A DNA stretch of 64,000 bases, taken from contig CAZCFE010000006.1 in the NCBI GenBank assembly GCA_964497925.1, forward strand, positions 14,807 to 78,806, read 5' to 3'. Numbering within the stretch: position 1 is the stretch's first letter; each line of letters begins with the position of its first letter. The notes beneath the pieces were generated by a model. It saw nothing but the letters and a program-made list of their open reading frames with translations. It did not search any database and was not told the DNA's origin. The DNA is from CAIYWZ01 sp964497925 (lineage in GTDB: Bacteria; Pseudomonadota; Alphaproteobacteria; CAIYWZ01). This document shows, piece after piece, positions 24,043 through 32,815 of the stretch. Made by a program: the position numbers and the translations under genes.

Positions 24043-26093
24043 CTTTTATTTTGACAAAAAATATGTAAAATAAAAGCATATTCTTCTGCGTACTCTTTAT
24101 ACATTTCAAATCTGGATGATTTTCCAAAATGCCCTGCTGCCATATTTGTTTTCATGAGAAGTGGATTTTGATCCAGTTTCATGGCTTTTATTTTTGCAAG
24201 GAATTTTGCTGGTTCCCAGTACCCAACCCTTGGATCTTTGATGCCCGTGGTCATGAAAATGGCGGGATAGTTTTGTGCTTTCACATTATCATAAGGTGAA
24301 TAAGACTTGATGTAATCATAATATTGGGGGTTTTTGGGGTTGCCCCATTCCTCGAATTCTGTTGCAGTCAAGGGGAGCGTTTCATCAAGCATTGTGTTTA
24401 AAACGTCAACAAATGGAACTCCAAGAATGGCGGCTTTGAAGAGGTCTGGCGCTGTGTTGATTGTGTATCCAATGAGCATCCCCCCAGCGCTTCTGCCATC
24501 AATTGCGATATTTCCTTTTGAAGTATAATTTGTAGTGCATAGGTGTCTTGCGCAAGAAATGAAATCCTCAAATGTGCGTTTTTTGGTTAAAAACTTTGCT
24601 GCTTCATACCAATAATAACCTAAATCAGCGCCGCCGCGAATGTGTGCAATTGCGTACACAAATCCTTTATCAATAAGAGGAAAAATATGTGGGCGAAATT
24701 GTGGCTCCATAGAGATCCCGTATGATCCGTAACCATAAAGGTACAAAGGATTTGAGCCGTCTTTTTTAAATGTTGATTTTTTATAAATCAAAGATATAGG
24801 AACTTGGGTTCCATCATCTGATGTTGCATAAATACGCTCTATTTCGTAATCATTGGAATCAAATCCGTTAAACGTAACTTTTTTAATAAGTTCCGTGGTG
24901 CTTGAATTTACATATTCCCAAATCTGAGTAGGTTCACGCAAAGAGCTATATGTGTAACGAAGTCTGTTTGATTCATAATGCATGGTCAAAGGTGATGCTG
25001 CAAATGATTTAGCTGTTCCATGTTTTGAAAAATCTATCTCAAATTTTTGTAAAAGTGTTAAATGGTCGATAGCTATAATTTCAGGAACGCCTAAATTTTT
25101 TTTTGAAACAACAAGAAAATTTTGATAAGCATCAATTCCATCTAAATAGACTTCTTTGCTGTGTGGAATAATTTGAGTAATGTGACTCCAGGGTTCATGA
25201 ATGCTGGTTCGAACCAATCTGAAATTTTTGCCCATGTCATTAATAAGCGCATAGAAATATTCACCATGATGGTCAATATGCGTAATATGTCCATCATTTC
25301 TTGATTTTAAAATGCGTGCTTGTGGTGTTTCTTGTTTTAAGTCAACAGCCCAAATCTCATTTCTTTCTCCTGTGTGAGGGGCAATAAAAAGAAATCCATG
25401 GGATAAAGAGGTTTGCATGTCTACCCAATATGTTGAGTCGTTCTCCTCATAAATAGTAAGATCCTCAGATTCTCTAATTTTATGAAACATGACTTTTTGC
25501 GAACGCCAGTTATCCCCACAAGGAATATAGAAGAACCCTTTTGAATTTGCATGCCAGTTAATTCCTCCAAAAACATTTGTGACTTGTTTATCAACAATTT
25601 CTCCTGTTTTTAAAGACTTAATCATAACCGTGTAATCTTCACCTCCTTCAAGATTAATGCAATAAGCCAAGTATTCATTATCAGGGGATGGAGTAACACC
25701 TGTAACAGTGCAAAACTCATGCCCTTTTGCCAAAATGTTGACGTCTAAAATAGTTTCAGTGTTGTTGTTATTTTTTCTGAAGTATTTCCAATAATCGTCG
25801 TGTTCGCCAATTTCTTGAAAATATGTGTATTCTTTATTTTGAATTGGAGGCTTGAAATCTTTCAAGGGAATACGTGCTTTAATTTGATGAAAAATATCAT
25901 TAATGGATGGCTCAAGTGGATCAAAGAATGCTTTTGTTGTTGCATTTTCATTTTCAAGAAAATCAATAATTTTTTGATCTTTGACTTCTTTTGGCCAGTT
26001 TGGATCGCGAAGATATGAAAATTCATCTGTATGTGTCATTGTGTTTGCCCCAAGTGTTAAAATTAAACCTAAAATAATAAAAAAGCCTACCAT
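24039..26093 (-). CDS. ptrB: Exported prolyl-oligopeptidase family peptidase (oligopeptidase B type)
   Basis: 684 residues. An N-terminal hydrophobic segment (about 2-15) looks like a signal peptide or anchor, then a seven-bladed propeller domain, then the alpha/beta-hydrolase domain. The catalytic triad is visible: Ser in DGRSAGG, Asp in TGIKDPRVGYWEP, His in AAGHFGKSSRFE. The HIRGGADLG.YW block is typical of oligopeptidase B, which cuts small peptides after Arg or Lys. The start at 26093 is chosen for AAAGGAA 5 bases upstream; the ATG at 26141 lies within ccmF. E. coli PtrB is cytoplasmic, so the export signal is notable. Confidence 0.85.
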   Translation of the reverse strand: MVGFFIILGLILTLGANTMTHTDEFSYLRDPNWPKEVKDQKIIDFLENENATTKAFFDPLEPSINDIFHQIKARIPLKDFKPPIQNKEYTYFQEIGEHDDYWKYFRKNNNNTETILDVNILAKGHEFCTVTGVTPSPDNEYLAYCINLEGGEDYTVMIKSLKTGEIVDKQVTNVFGGINWHANSKGFFYIPCGDNWRSQKVMFHKIRESEDLTIYEENDSTYWVDMQTSLSHGFLFIAPHTGERNEIWAVDLKQETPQARILKSRNDGHITHIDHHGEYFYALINDMGKNFRLVRTSIHEPWSHITQIIPHSKEVYLDGIDAYQNFLVVSKKNLGVPEIIAIDHLTLLQKFEIDFSKHGTAKSFAASPLTMHYESNRLRYTYSSLREPTQIWEYVNSSTTELIKKVTFNGFDSNDYEIERIYATSDDGTQVPISLIYKKSTFKKDGSNPLYLYGYGSYGISMEPQFRPHIFPLIDKGFVYAIAHIRGGADLGYYWYEAAKFLTKKRTFEDFISCARHLCTTNYTSKGNIAIDGRSAGGMLIGYTINTAPDLFKAAILGVPFVDVLNTMLDETLPLTATEFEEWGNPKNPQYYDYIKSYSPYDNVKAQNYPAIFMTTGIKDPRVGYWEPAKFLAKIKAMKLDQNPLLMKTNMAAGHFGKSSRFEMYKEYAEEYAFILHIFCQNKS

Positions 26094-26103
26094 AATTATT
26101 CCT

Positions 26104-27768
26104 TTATTGTCTCCTTTTTCGTAAAGAAAGAGTCCCTCCAAGCATCATTAAAATTCCACCTATCCAAATCCATGAAATCAAAGGGTGGTATTGTGCTTTG
26201 ATTTTCCAGACGTTTTTATGTTGATATAGAATATAAACATAATATGTTCTAAATATTCCAAGAACGAAATCTGTTTTTGGGCGCACTGTGTCATAGTTTT
26301 TATAGTTGCGCAATTCTGGATATAAATTATGATCATTCCATTTTATATGTAATATAGTGGATGTGTAATTTTCTTTTTTAATTTCTGTTGTGTTGTTTAA
26401 GCTTAGCTCTTTTTTCATAAAAAGAACTTTCTGTGCGTTCTTGAGCTCGATTTCTTTTTCATGTTTTAAAAAATGATTGAAACTTATTCCGGTTAGAAAA
26501 ATAAGAAATCCTGTATGGGCAAGCATGGAAGATAAATTCTTTTTATATGTCCAGATTGCAATTCCAAGCGCGCAGATAATCAGTGTTAATAAAATAAACG
26601 GAATAAAATCAAACTGTTCATAAAATATCAAAGTTGCGATAAGGGCTATACTTAAAGAAAATGGGGCAATATAATAAAGTAAATTCCCCTTGGTTGATAT
26701 GGCGAAAATTAAACATAAGGGGTAGAGGGCGAATAAGGGGGCAACAATGGTTTCATAGTAAGTGTTGCTGATTTCAAAAGTGCTAAACAAGGGGAAAAAT
26801 GTTGCAATGCCAATTAATAATGTAAAGCCAATAGCAAGCCCTCCTGGAATGTTCATTTTATCAAGGTTTCCTTTTTTTGAGTTGAAGATAGAGACAAGAG
26901 GTATAAATATCAAGAATATGCCAACAATTAGAAACCAGAAATTATCAAAATTTTGGGTAAAGTTATGAATTGATCTGATAAGTCCCATTCTGACTGTGAA
27001 AACTCCCAAGAAAGAAAATGCGAAACTTAAAAAAATCAATATCTTAAAATTTAAAGTTTTTTCCTGATGCGTTAAGTGCATGGCGCCAAGCAATAACAAC
27101 CAAGGAATTAGGGCGATATTTTCAACAGCATCCCAAAACCACCATCCTCCCCAGCCAACTTCATAAAAAGCCCAAAAGCTTCCAGAGATAAGACCTAAAG
27201 TTAAAAATCCCCATGCAGTAATTAACCATTCTTTTTTTATTTTTTCACGACATGCCAGGATAGATGCTAAACAAAATATCATAATATACCCCATATATAG
27301 CAAAGGAGGGTGATACAAAAGAGCACTGTCTTCGAGTAGTGGGTTTATACCCCTTCCTTGAAAATCTCCAGAAGGCATTTCGAGAAAAGGAGATGCTTTG
27401 AAATAAAGAAGCGCTAAGAAATACAATTGAAAGATTCCAAAAACACTCAAAGATTTTTTTGGAATTTTCATTGAAGCAAGGCTCATGAAAAAACACCATA
27501 CAAGCATTGATCCTTGATGATAGCTCCACGTCGCGCCAATTTTATAATACCAGGGATGGGATGGACAGGAGTAGAGTAGAACGCCAATAACATTTTGATT
27601 GTGCGATAAAAAACTGTAAATTAAAATTAAATATGCTAATGATATTAAAGCAAGGTGTATGATGCGAATACGTTCTATCCAAAACTGGTTTTTAAAGCCA
27701 GAGATAATTTGAATAGGAAGTAAAATTATCCCTAATAATAATAAAAAATTTCCAATATCGCAAACCAT
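26104..27768 (-). CDS. ccmF: Cytochrome c-type biogenesis protein CcmF
   Basis: 554 residues, about 14 membrane helices. It shows the haem-handling tryptophan-rich block WGGWWFWDAVENIALIPWL, the periplasmic stretch YHPPLLYMGY and the early YKIGATWSYHQGSMLVW segment, all typical of CcmF, and ends in LGGTLSLRKRR. It is about 100 residues shorter than common CcmF proteins, but the landmarks of start, middle and end are all there. CcmF ligates haem to apocytochrome c. No other ccm gene is nearby; the next gene on the strand is the peptidase, 10 bases on. Confidence 0.88.
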   Translation of the reverse strand: MVCDIGNFLLLLGIILLPIQIISGFKNQFWIERIRIIHLALISLAYLILIYSFLSHNQNVIGVLLYSCPSHPWYYKIGATWSYHQGSMLVWCFFMSLASMKIPKKSLSVFGIFQLYFLALLYFKASPFLEMPSGDFQGRGINPLLEDSALLYHPPLLYMGYIMIFCLASILACREKIKKEWLITAWGFLTLGLISGSFWAFYEVGWGGWWFWDAVENIALIPWLLLLGAMHLTHQEKTLNFKILIFLSFAFSFLGVFTVRMGLIRSIHNFTQNFDNFWFLIVGIFLIFIPLVSIFNSKKGNLDKMNIPGGLAIGFTLLIGIATFFPLFSTFEISNTYYETIVAPLFALYPLCLIFAISTKGNLLYYIAPFSLSIALIATLIFYEQFDFIPFILLTLIICALGIAIWTYKKNLSSMLAHTGFLIFLTGISFNHFLKHEKEIELKNAQKVLFMKKELSLNNTTEIKKENYTSTILHIKWNDHNLYPELRNYKNYDTVRPKTDFVLGIFRTYYVYILYQHKNVWKIKAQYHPLISWIWIGGILMMLGGTLSLRKRRQ

Positions 27769-27882
27769 TCAAAACTCCATATATATAATAGTTTGTAGCA
27801 CATTTTATTCAGTTTTTTGCAGAATTTATAAATATTTTACTTTTTTATGTGAATCTTTCTTTTAAAAAGTGGAGAGTGTGTT

Positions 27883-28557
27883 ATGAAATTTGTTTTATTT
27901 TTATTTTTACCATTATTTGTAAAAGGGGTTGAGCTTGTTCAAATGCCAGGGGGAAGTTTGAGGACGCCTGATGTTGAGATCAGCCGCATTTATCCAGACT
28001 CAAATCCTTTAAATTTGGTGTATATTCACTCTTACAATCCATTGCATAACTGTGCAATTGGAATCAAAACAAGCGAAATTGAGAGTCCCTTTGAAGTTAA
28101 AACTGATTCAGAATTTTTCTTAATTGTTAATCGCCCTATAACAAATTCAGAGCCTTTATTGCTGCGTCCGCATTATTGGGCATCCAAAGATTCGGGTGGA
28201 ATTATTAACGTGAATGTTAAAGTTCGCGTTGTAAGCGCTCAAGGTAATGTTCTTTTAGATGGAAATCATAATGTTAATGCGCATGATTTAGTTTGTAGCC
28301 CGAGCAATATGGGGCTTTTTTTAGATATGGCGCCAGAAAGATCACATCTTCTTTATTCTGAGGTAGAGATGCCCCTTGGAAAAAAAGCTATTACTTGCCA
28401 TTGGATTCCAAACGAGGATCAATGGGAGGATATATGGCAATCAGAATTCCTGTCCACCCCAAGCCCCAATACGGATATTTTGTCGGAAAGAGTATCATGT
28501 ATGTTTTCTGGAGATCCGCATTGGGAAATTGTGAGGAAGATCTTAAGTCATCATTAG
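27883..28557 (+). CDS. Secreted protein of unknown function
   Basis: 224 residues. A short signal peptide (about 1-15, ending near VKGVE) is followed by a mixed beta-rich domain. Four cysteines outside the signal (in HNCAIG, DLVCSP, ITCHWI and VSCMFS) suggest two disulfides, fitting a periplasmic or secreted place. GGAGAG lies upstream of the ATG. No family recognised. It stands alone, divergent from ccmF. Confidence 0.6.
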   Translation: MKFVLFLFLPLFVKGVELVQMPGGSLRTPDVEISRIYPDSNPLNLVYIHSYNPLHNCAIGIKTSEIESPFEVKTDSEFFLIVNRPITNSEPLLLRPHYWASKDSGGIINVNVKVRVVSAQGNVLLDGNHNVNAHDLVCSPSNMGLFLDMAPERSHLLYSEVEMPLGKKAITCHWIPNEDQWEDIWQSEFLSTPSPNTDILSERVSCMFSGDPHWEIVRKILSHH

Positions 28558-28739
28558 TTTATGTTAGAGATGGTCTAAAATTGAATCGATACCGTTCTTA
28601 AAAATATGTATCTTTTATATCACGAAAAAGTGATTTTTAATTTCTTTTTAATATTTTAAAAAAAATACTTGAAAAAATATTAAGAAAGCATCATTAAGTG
28701 TTGTAGTAAAGATTAATAAAAGATTGTGATGGTATTGTG

Positions 28740-29612
28740 ATGCATAAAAATAATTTAAAACTGGGTATTGTTTTTGCTCTTGCTGCAATTGCAATTTTTT
28801 CTGTAATGAACGCTGTAATCAAAGGAATCGAAGCAACATATCCCCCGGTTCAGGTTGCTTTTATAAGGTTTCTTGTTTCGATGATTCCTTGTTTTGGGTT
28901 TTATTTTTATGAAAAGAACAGGCCTGCGCTTTTTATTTCAACAAAATTAACACTTAAGCACTTATTACGTGGCGTAATGAGTGGAATTGGAATCACGGCT
29001 TTATGTGCTGCTTTTCGCATACTTCCTTTTGGGGACGCAACAGCAATTAATTTTTCTTCTATTTTGTTCATTACGGCTTTGTCTGTTCCAATGCTGCATC
29101 AGCATGTAGATCGATCGAGATGGACGGCTGTTTTAATTGGATTCGTAGGGATTTTAATCATCGCTCAACCTGGTGGAGATGTGTTCGGTAAGGGCGCCCT
29201 ATATGCGTTAATTTATGCAGCAACAGATGCTTATGTTATCGTATCGGGAAGATTGCTAAGTAAAGAACATTCTCCTGGTGCAGCTACAGCAGTTTTTTGT
29301 TTGTTTGCAACTTTGGCAACTGGGATTGGCGCATGTTTTGTTTGGAAAGACCCATCGTTGAATGATTTTCTTATTTTGATAAGCCTTGGATTGCTCGGTG
29401 GGCTTGGATTTTTATTTCAAACAATTGCTTATAATTTTGCCTCTGCTTCTGCTATTGCGCCTATGGCTTATTCAGGAATGTTATGGGGAGGGATTTTTGG
29501 TTTTTTCATTTGGGGAGAAGTCCCTAATATGTTCCTTATTCTTGGTGGAATTTTGATTATTGGGAGCGGTTATTATATTATTATGCGCGAGGCAAAGGAG
29601 TCTGTAAAATGA
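28740..29612 (+). CDS. DMT-superfamily (EamA) transporter, copy 1
   Basis: About 290 residues with ten membrane helices in two EamA repeats (about 8-140 and 150-285). It has the usual first-helix VQVAFIRFL motif and the second-repeat IAPMAYSGMLWGG block. A GTG directly before the ATG (28737) could also serve as start. DMT proteins move small metabolites; in Rickettsia a related DMT protein carries S-adenosylmethionine, which is a hint but not proof. It overlaps copy 2 by 4 bases. Confidence 0.8.
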   Translation: MHKNNLKLGIVFALAAIAIFSVMNAVIKGIEATYPPVQVAFIRFLVSMIPCFGFYFYEKNRPALFISTKLTLKHLLRGVMSGIGITALCAAFRILPFGDATAINFSSILFITALSVPMLHQHVDRSRWTAVLIGFVGILIIAQPGGDVFGKGALYALIYAATDAYVIVSGRLLSKEHSPGAATAVFCLFATLATGIGACFVWKDPSLNDFLILISLGLLGGLGFLFQTIAYNFASASAIAPMAYSGMLWGGIFGFFIWGEVPNMFLILGGILIIGSGYYIIMREAKESVK

Positions 29613-30541
29613 TGCACCAAAATATTCGAAATGGGGTTTTTGCTGCACTTGTCACAGCCTTTATCTTTTCATTTTTATATGCTTTAGCAAAAGTGCTGTC
29701 TGGAAAATTTGATATTGTTCAAGTTGTGTTTTTTAGATATTTTTTTGGGATATTTCCTCCTTTATTATACGTATCAAAGAAAAGAAAAATCTCGGATTTT
29801 ATAATTAGCAAAGATATGCTCAGGCAACAAGCTCTCAGAGGAACATCTGGAATGGTAGCGGCAGTTTTGTTGTTTCAAGCATTCACTATGATGCCAGTTG
29901 GGGATGCTGTAGCTTTAACTTTTTCGAATTCTTTATTCTTATGTATGCTGTCTATGCCTATGCTTGGTGAAAAAGTTGATTTTGCCAGATGGGTTGCCGT
30001 TGGAATTGGATTTATAGGCGTGGTTGTAATGTCAAACCCGACAGGTGATGTTTTTAACTATGGGGCTGTTTTGGTGTTATTGTGTGCTTCGATAGATGCC
30101 TATGTGCTTTTGAAGGGGAAGTTTTTCAGCAGAACTATGCATATTGGAGTTGTTGTAGTTTATTATAATTGTTTTGCCGCCTTATCCAGTTTGCTGTTGC
30201 TGCCATTTTTTTGGAAAACACCGTCTTTTTATGAATTTGGATGCCTTGCGCTTGTTGGCCTTATGGGGGGGGTTGGACAATTATTTTTAACTTATGCATA
30301 TAAATCTGCGCCTGGATCACTGATTGCGCCTATCGCTTATACAAATATGATATGGACTCTTATTCTGGGGTACACAATCTGGGGAGATCTTCCTTCAGTG
30401 TCTATGATGATGGGCGGTGGAATTGTGATTAGCGCTGGAATTTATCTTATAACTCATGCAAATCGTAAAAAGCATGAAGTTTTAATGGCAAGTGAATTGA
30501 AAACTTTTGAAAAGAATATTGAAGATAAAAAAAGTGCATAA
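29609..30541 (+). CDS. DMT-superfamily (EamA) transporter, copy 2
   Basis: 310 residues, ten membrane helices, same layout as the preceding gene (VQVVFFRYF in the first repeat; LIAPIAYTNMIWT in the second), plus a charged C-terminal tail of about 25 residues. The two genes look like a tandem duplication that has since diverged. The ATG overlaps the end of copy 1 (ATGA), so they are co-translated; they may form a heterodimer, as some small DMT pairs do, although each is already full length. The substrate is unknown. Confidence 0.8.
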   Translation: MMHQNIRNGVFAALVTAFIFSFLYALAKVLSGKFDIVQVVFFRYFFGIFPPLLYVSKKRKISDFIISKDMLRQQALRGTSGMVAAVLLFQAFTMMPVGDAVALTFSNSLFLCMLSMPMLGEKVDFARWVAVGIGFIGVVVMSNPTGDVFNYGAVLVLLCASIDAYVLLKGKFFSRTMHIGVVVVYYNCFAALSSLLLLPFFWKTPSFYEFGCLALVGLMGGVGQLFLTYAYKSAPGSLIAPIAYTNMIWTLILGYTIWGDLPSVSMMMGGGIVISAGIYLITHANRKKHEVLMASELKTFEKNIEDKKSA

Positions 30542-30562
30542 TTTTAACTTCTTGTTAATTTC

Positions 30563-30592
30563 TTGATTGATTTTCGTGAACGATATGATAAT
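30563..30592 (+). promoter_or_regulatory. Candidate promoter of the OPT transporter
   Basis: TTGATT (30563-30568), an 18-base spacer and GATAAT (30587-30592), about 75 bases before the OPT start. Matches are 4/6 and 5/6 to the sigma-70 consensus. Confidence 0.4.
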
Positions 30593-30668
30593 CTCAGATC
30601 CGAGTATATTTTTTCCCTAAGGTTAAAAGTATGATTATTTTTTTAATTTAAAGATAGGAGCTGAAAAT

Positions 30669-32759
30669 ATGAGCGGACAACCACTCAAAATAAACATTGG
30701 AGAACGAAGCGTGGAAAATAAAAAAACGCAAAAAAATGATATAATAAAGCCATTTATTTCGGCATCAACTATTCTTCCTGAAATTACAATACGTGGAGTA
30801 TTGTTGGGGATCTTTTTGGCAATGGTTTTAGGGGCTGCAAACGCTTATCTTGGTTTGAAACTTGGATCAACGATTACAGGATGCATACCTGCTGCTGTTG
30901 TGTCTATGGTTTTATTACGCCATTTTAAAAATTCGAATATTTTAGAAAATAATATGGTTCAAACAATTGCTTCAGCTGGTGAGGTTATTGCTGCAGGTTT
31001 AGTTTTTACTCTTCCGGCGGTTGTAATGATGCACTATTGGGCAAATTTTGATATTTTAACAACAACATCAATTGGGATTATTGGTGGAATTTTGGGGGTA
31101 TTTTTCTCAGTTCCTTTGCGCAGAACATATATCGTCCAAGCAAGACTGAAGTATCCTGAAGGTGTTGCGACAGCTGAAGTTTTGAAATCAGGTGAAGCTG
31201 GGACTGCTGGAGCAAAAGAATTGATGATTGGGGGCCTTTTTTCTTCTGTTATCACTTTTTGCCAGACAGGTCTTGGTATTTGCGCAGAAGTTGTGCATAA
31301 GTGGATAACTCTTCCTGGTGGAACAACTTTTGGTATTGGGACAGGCTTGTCTTTAGCTATGATCGGATCAGGATTTGTGATTGGTTATAAAGCATGTATT
31401 GCGATGTTGATTGGTGGGGGGATAACTTGGTTAGTAGGTATCCCTTTCTATACAACCGTTTTTGGAACACCAGAAGGAAAATTTGGATATGATGCTGCTG
31501 CTGCTCTTTGGGCAAGCCACATGCGTTTTATTGGCGTTGGTGCTTTTATGGTGGGTGGTCTATGGACGGTCGTTAATATTGCAAAACCAATTCAAAAAGC
31601 GATCGTATCATCTTTAGAAGCAATTCGTGAAGCAAGAATGGGCAGAGCCCCAGCTGAAATTAGAACAGAAAAAGATATCCCCATGAATTGGGTTATTATG
31701 AGTACAGTTCTTTTTGCTGTTCCAGTTTTCATTCTTTGTTATTATATTTTAGAGACGATTAATCTGGATCTTTCTCAAGGGTTATTTTGGGCTGTTGTCT
31801 CAATTTCTACAGTATTTGCTTTGGTTGTTGGGTTTTTGTGCGCGTGTATTTCATCGTATATGACAGGTATTGTTGGATCTTCGCATAATCCTTTATCTGG
31901 AGTGACGATTATGGGCGTAGTTCTTCTTTCTGCTATTTTATATGCAGTATTGGGAACAAGTGTCAACTTTTCACAAAATGGTATTGGTATTGCCGCAATG
32001 ATTATGATGCTATCTGGCATTACATGTTGCGCTGCTGCTGTAGCAGGGGATAATCTTCAAGATCTTAAGACAGGTCAAATTGTTGGATCCACACCTTGGA
32101 AACAACAGGCTATGTTGATTGTTGGTGTAATTGCGGGCGCGCTTGCAATTGGACCTGTGTTTCAAATTCTTTATGAAGCATATGGTTTAACAGGAGCTCT
32201 TCCAAGGGCGGATATGAATCCTGCTGCTGCGATGTCAGCCCCAAAAGCAGCGCTTATGGCTGATATTATTAAAGCTATTTTTACAGATACTATTAATTGG
32301 ATCTTGTATGGTATTGGTGGCGCTATTGCCGTTGCTGTGATTTTTATTGATAATCGCCTTAAGTCACAAAATGCTGCTTTCAGGCTCCCAGTTTTGGCTG
32401 TTGCAATTGGTATTTATTTACCATATGCGGTTACAACTGCGGCTCTTTTGGGAGGGTTTATTTCATATCTTGTTGAAAAGCGCACTGCGCAATCACGTAA
32501 AGGGTTGAGTGATGCAGAATCTGCGCAATTAATTGCAAAGATTGAGCAAAAAGGACTTTTGTATTCAGCAGGCCTTATTGCAGGAGAAGCACTTATGGCG
32601 GTGGCTTTAGCCATTCCATTTGCATTCTATCAAACAAATACTCTTTTCCAAATTAAGTCGATTGCATCCAACAGTTTCTTAACAATGATTTTGGGTGGGG
32701 GGCTTGTGTTCTTTGTTTCTTACCATTTTTATAAATCTACAGTAAATGCTGGAAAGTAA
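30669..32759 (+). CDS. OPT family oligopeptide transporter
   Basis: 696 residues, about 15 membrane helices. Landmarks of the OPT family: AANAYLGLKLGSTITG near residue 57, YPEGVATAEVLKSGE near residue 165, and SSHNPLSGVTIMG around residue 405. OPT carriers move di- to pentapeptides or metal-chelate complexes with protons. RBS GATAGGAG sits 9 bases before the ATG. The gene has its own promoter-like sequence and ends in a strong terminator, so it is a single-gene unit. Peptide uptake would fit the exported peptidases nearby. Confidence 0.9.
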   Translation: MSGQPLKINIGERSVENKKTQKNDIIKPFISASTILPEITIRGVLLGIFLAMVLGAANAYLGLKLGSTITGCIPAAVVSMVLLRHFKNSNILENNMVQTIASAGEVIAAGLVFTLPAVVMMHYWANFDILTTTSIGIIGGILGVFFSVPLRRTYIVQARLKYPEGVATAEVLKSGEAGTAGAKELMIGGLFSSVITFCQTGLGICAEVVHKWITLPGGTTFGIGTGLSLAMIGSGFVIGYKACIAMLIGGGITWLVGIPFYTTVFGTPEGKFGYDAAAALWASHMRFIGVGAFMVGGLWTVVNIAKPIQKAIVSSLEAIREARMGRAPAEIRTEKDIPMNWVIMSTVLFAVPVFILCYYILETINLDLSQGLFWAVVSISTVFALVVGFLCACISSYMTGIVGSSHNPLSGVTIMGVVLLSAILYAVLGTSVNFSQNGIGIAAMIMMLSGITCCAAAVAGDNLQDLKTGQIVGSTPWKQQAMLIVGVIAGALAIGPVFQILYEAYGLTGALPRADMNPAAAMSAPKAALMADIIKAIFTDTINWILYGIGGAIAVAVIFIDNRLKSQNAAFRLPVLAVAIGIYLPYAVTTAALLGGFISYLVEKRTAQSRKGLSDAESAQLIAKIEQKGLLYSAGLIAGEALMAVALAIPFAFYQTNTLFQIKSIASNSFLTMILGGGLVFFVSYHFYKSTVNAGK

Positions 32760-32767
32760 TTAAGAAT

Positions 32768-32803
32768 AAAAAAAGCGCTAGATGTTTTCTCTAGCGCTTT
32801 TTT
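32768..32803. terminator. Bidirectional terminator between OPT gene and leuS
   Basis: Arms AGCGCTAGA (32774-32782) and TCTAGCGCT (32790-32798) pair perfectly over 9 bp with a 7-base loop, flanked by an A run on the left and a T run on the right, so it can stop transcription of both convergent genes. Confidence 0.9.
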
Positions 32804-32815
32804 ATTGTTTTATGT

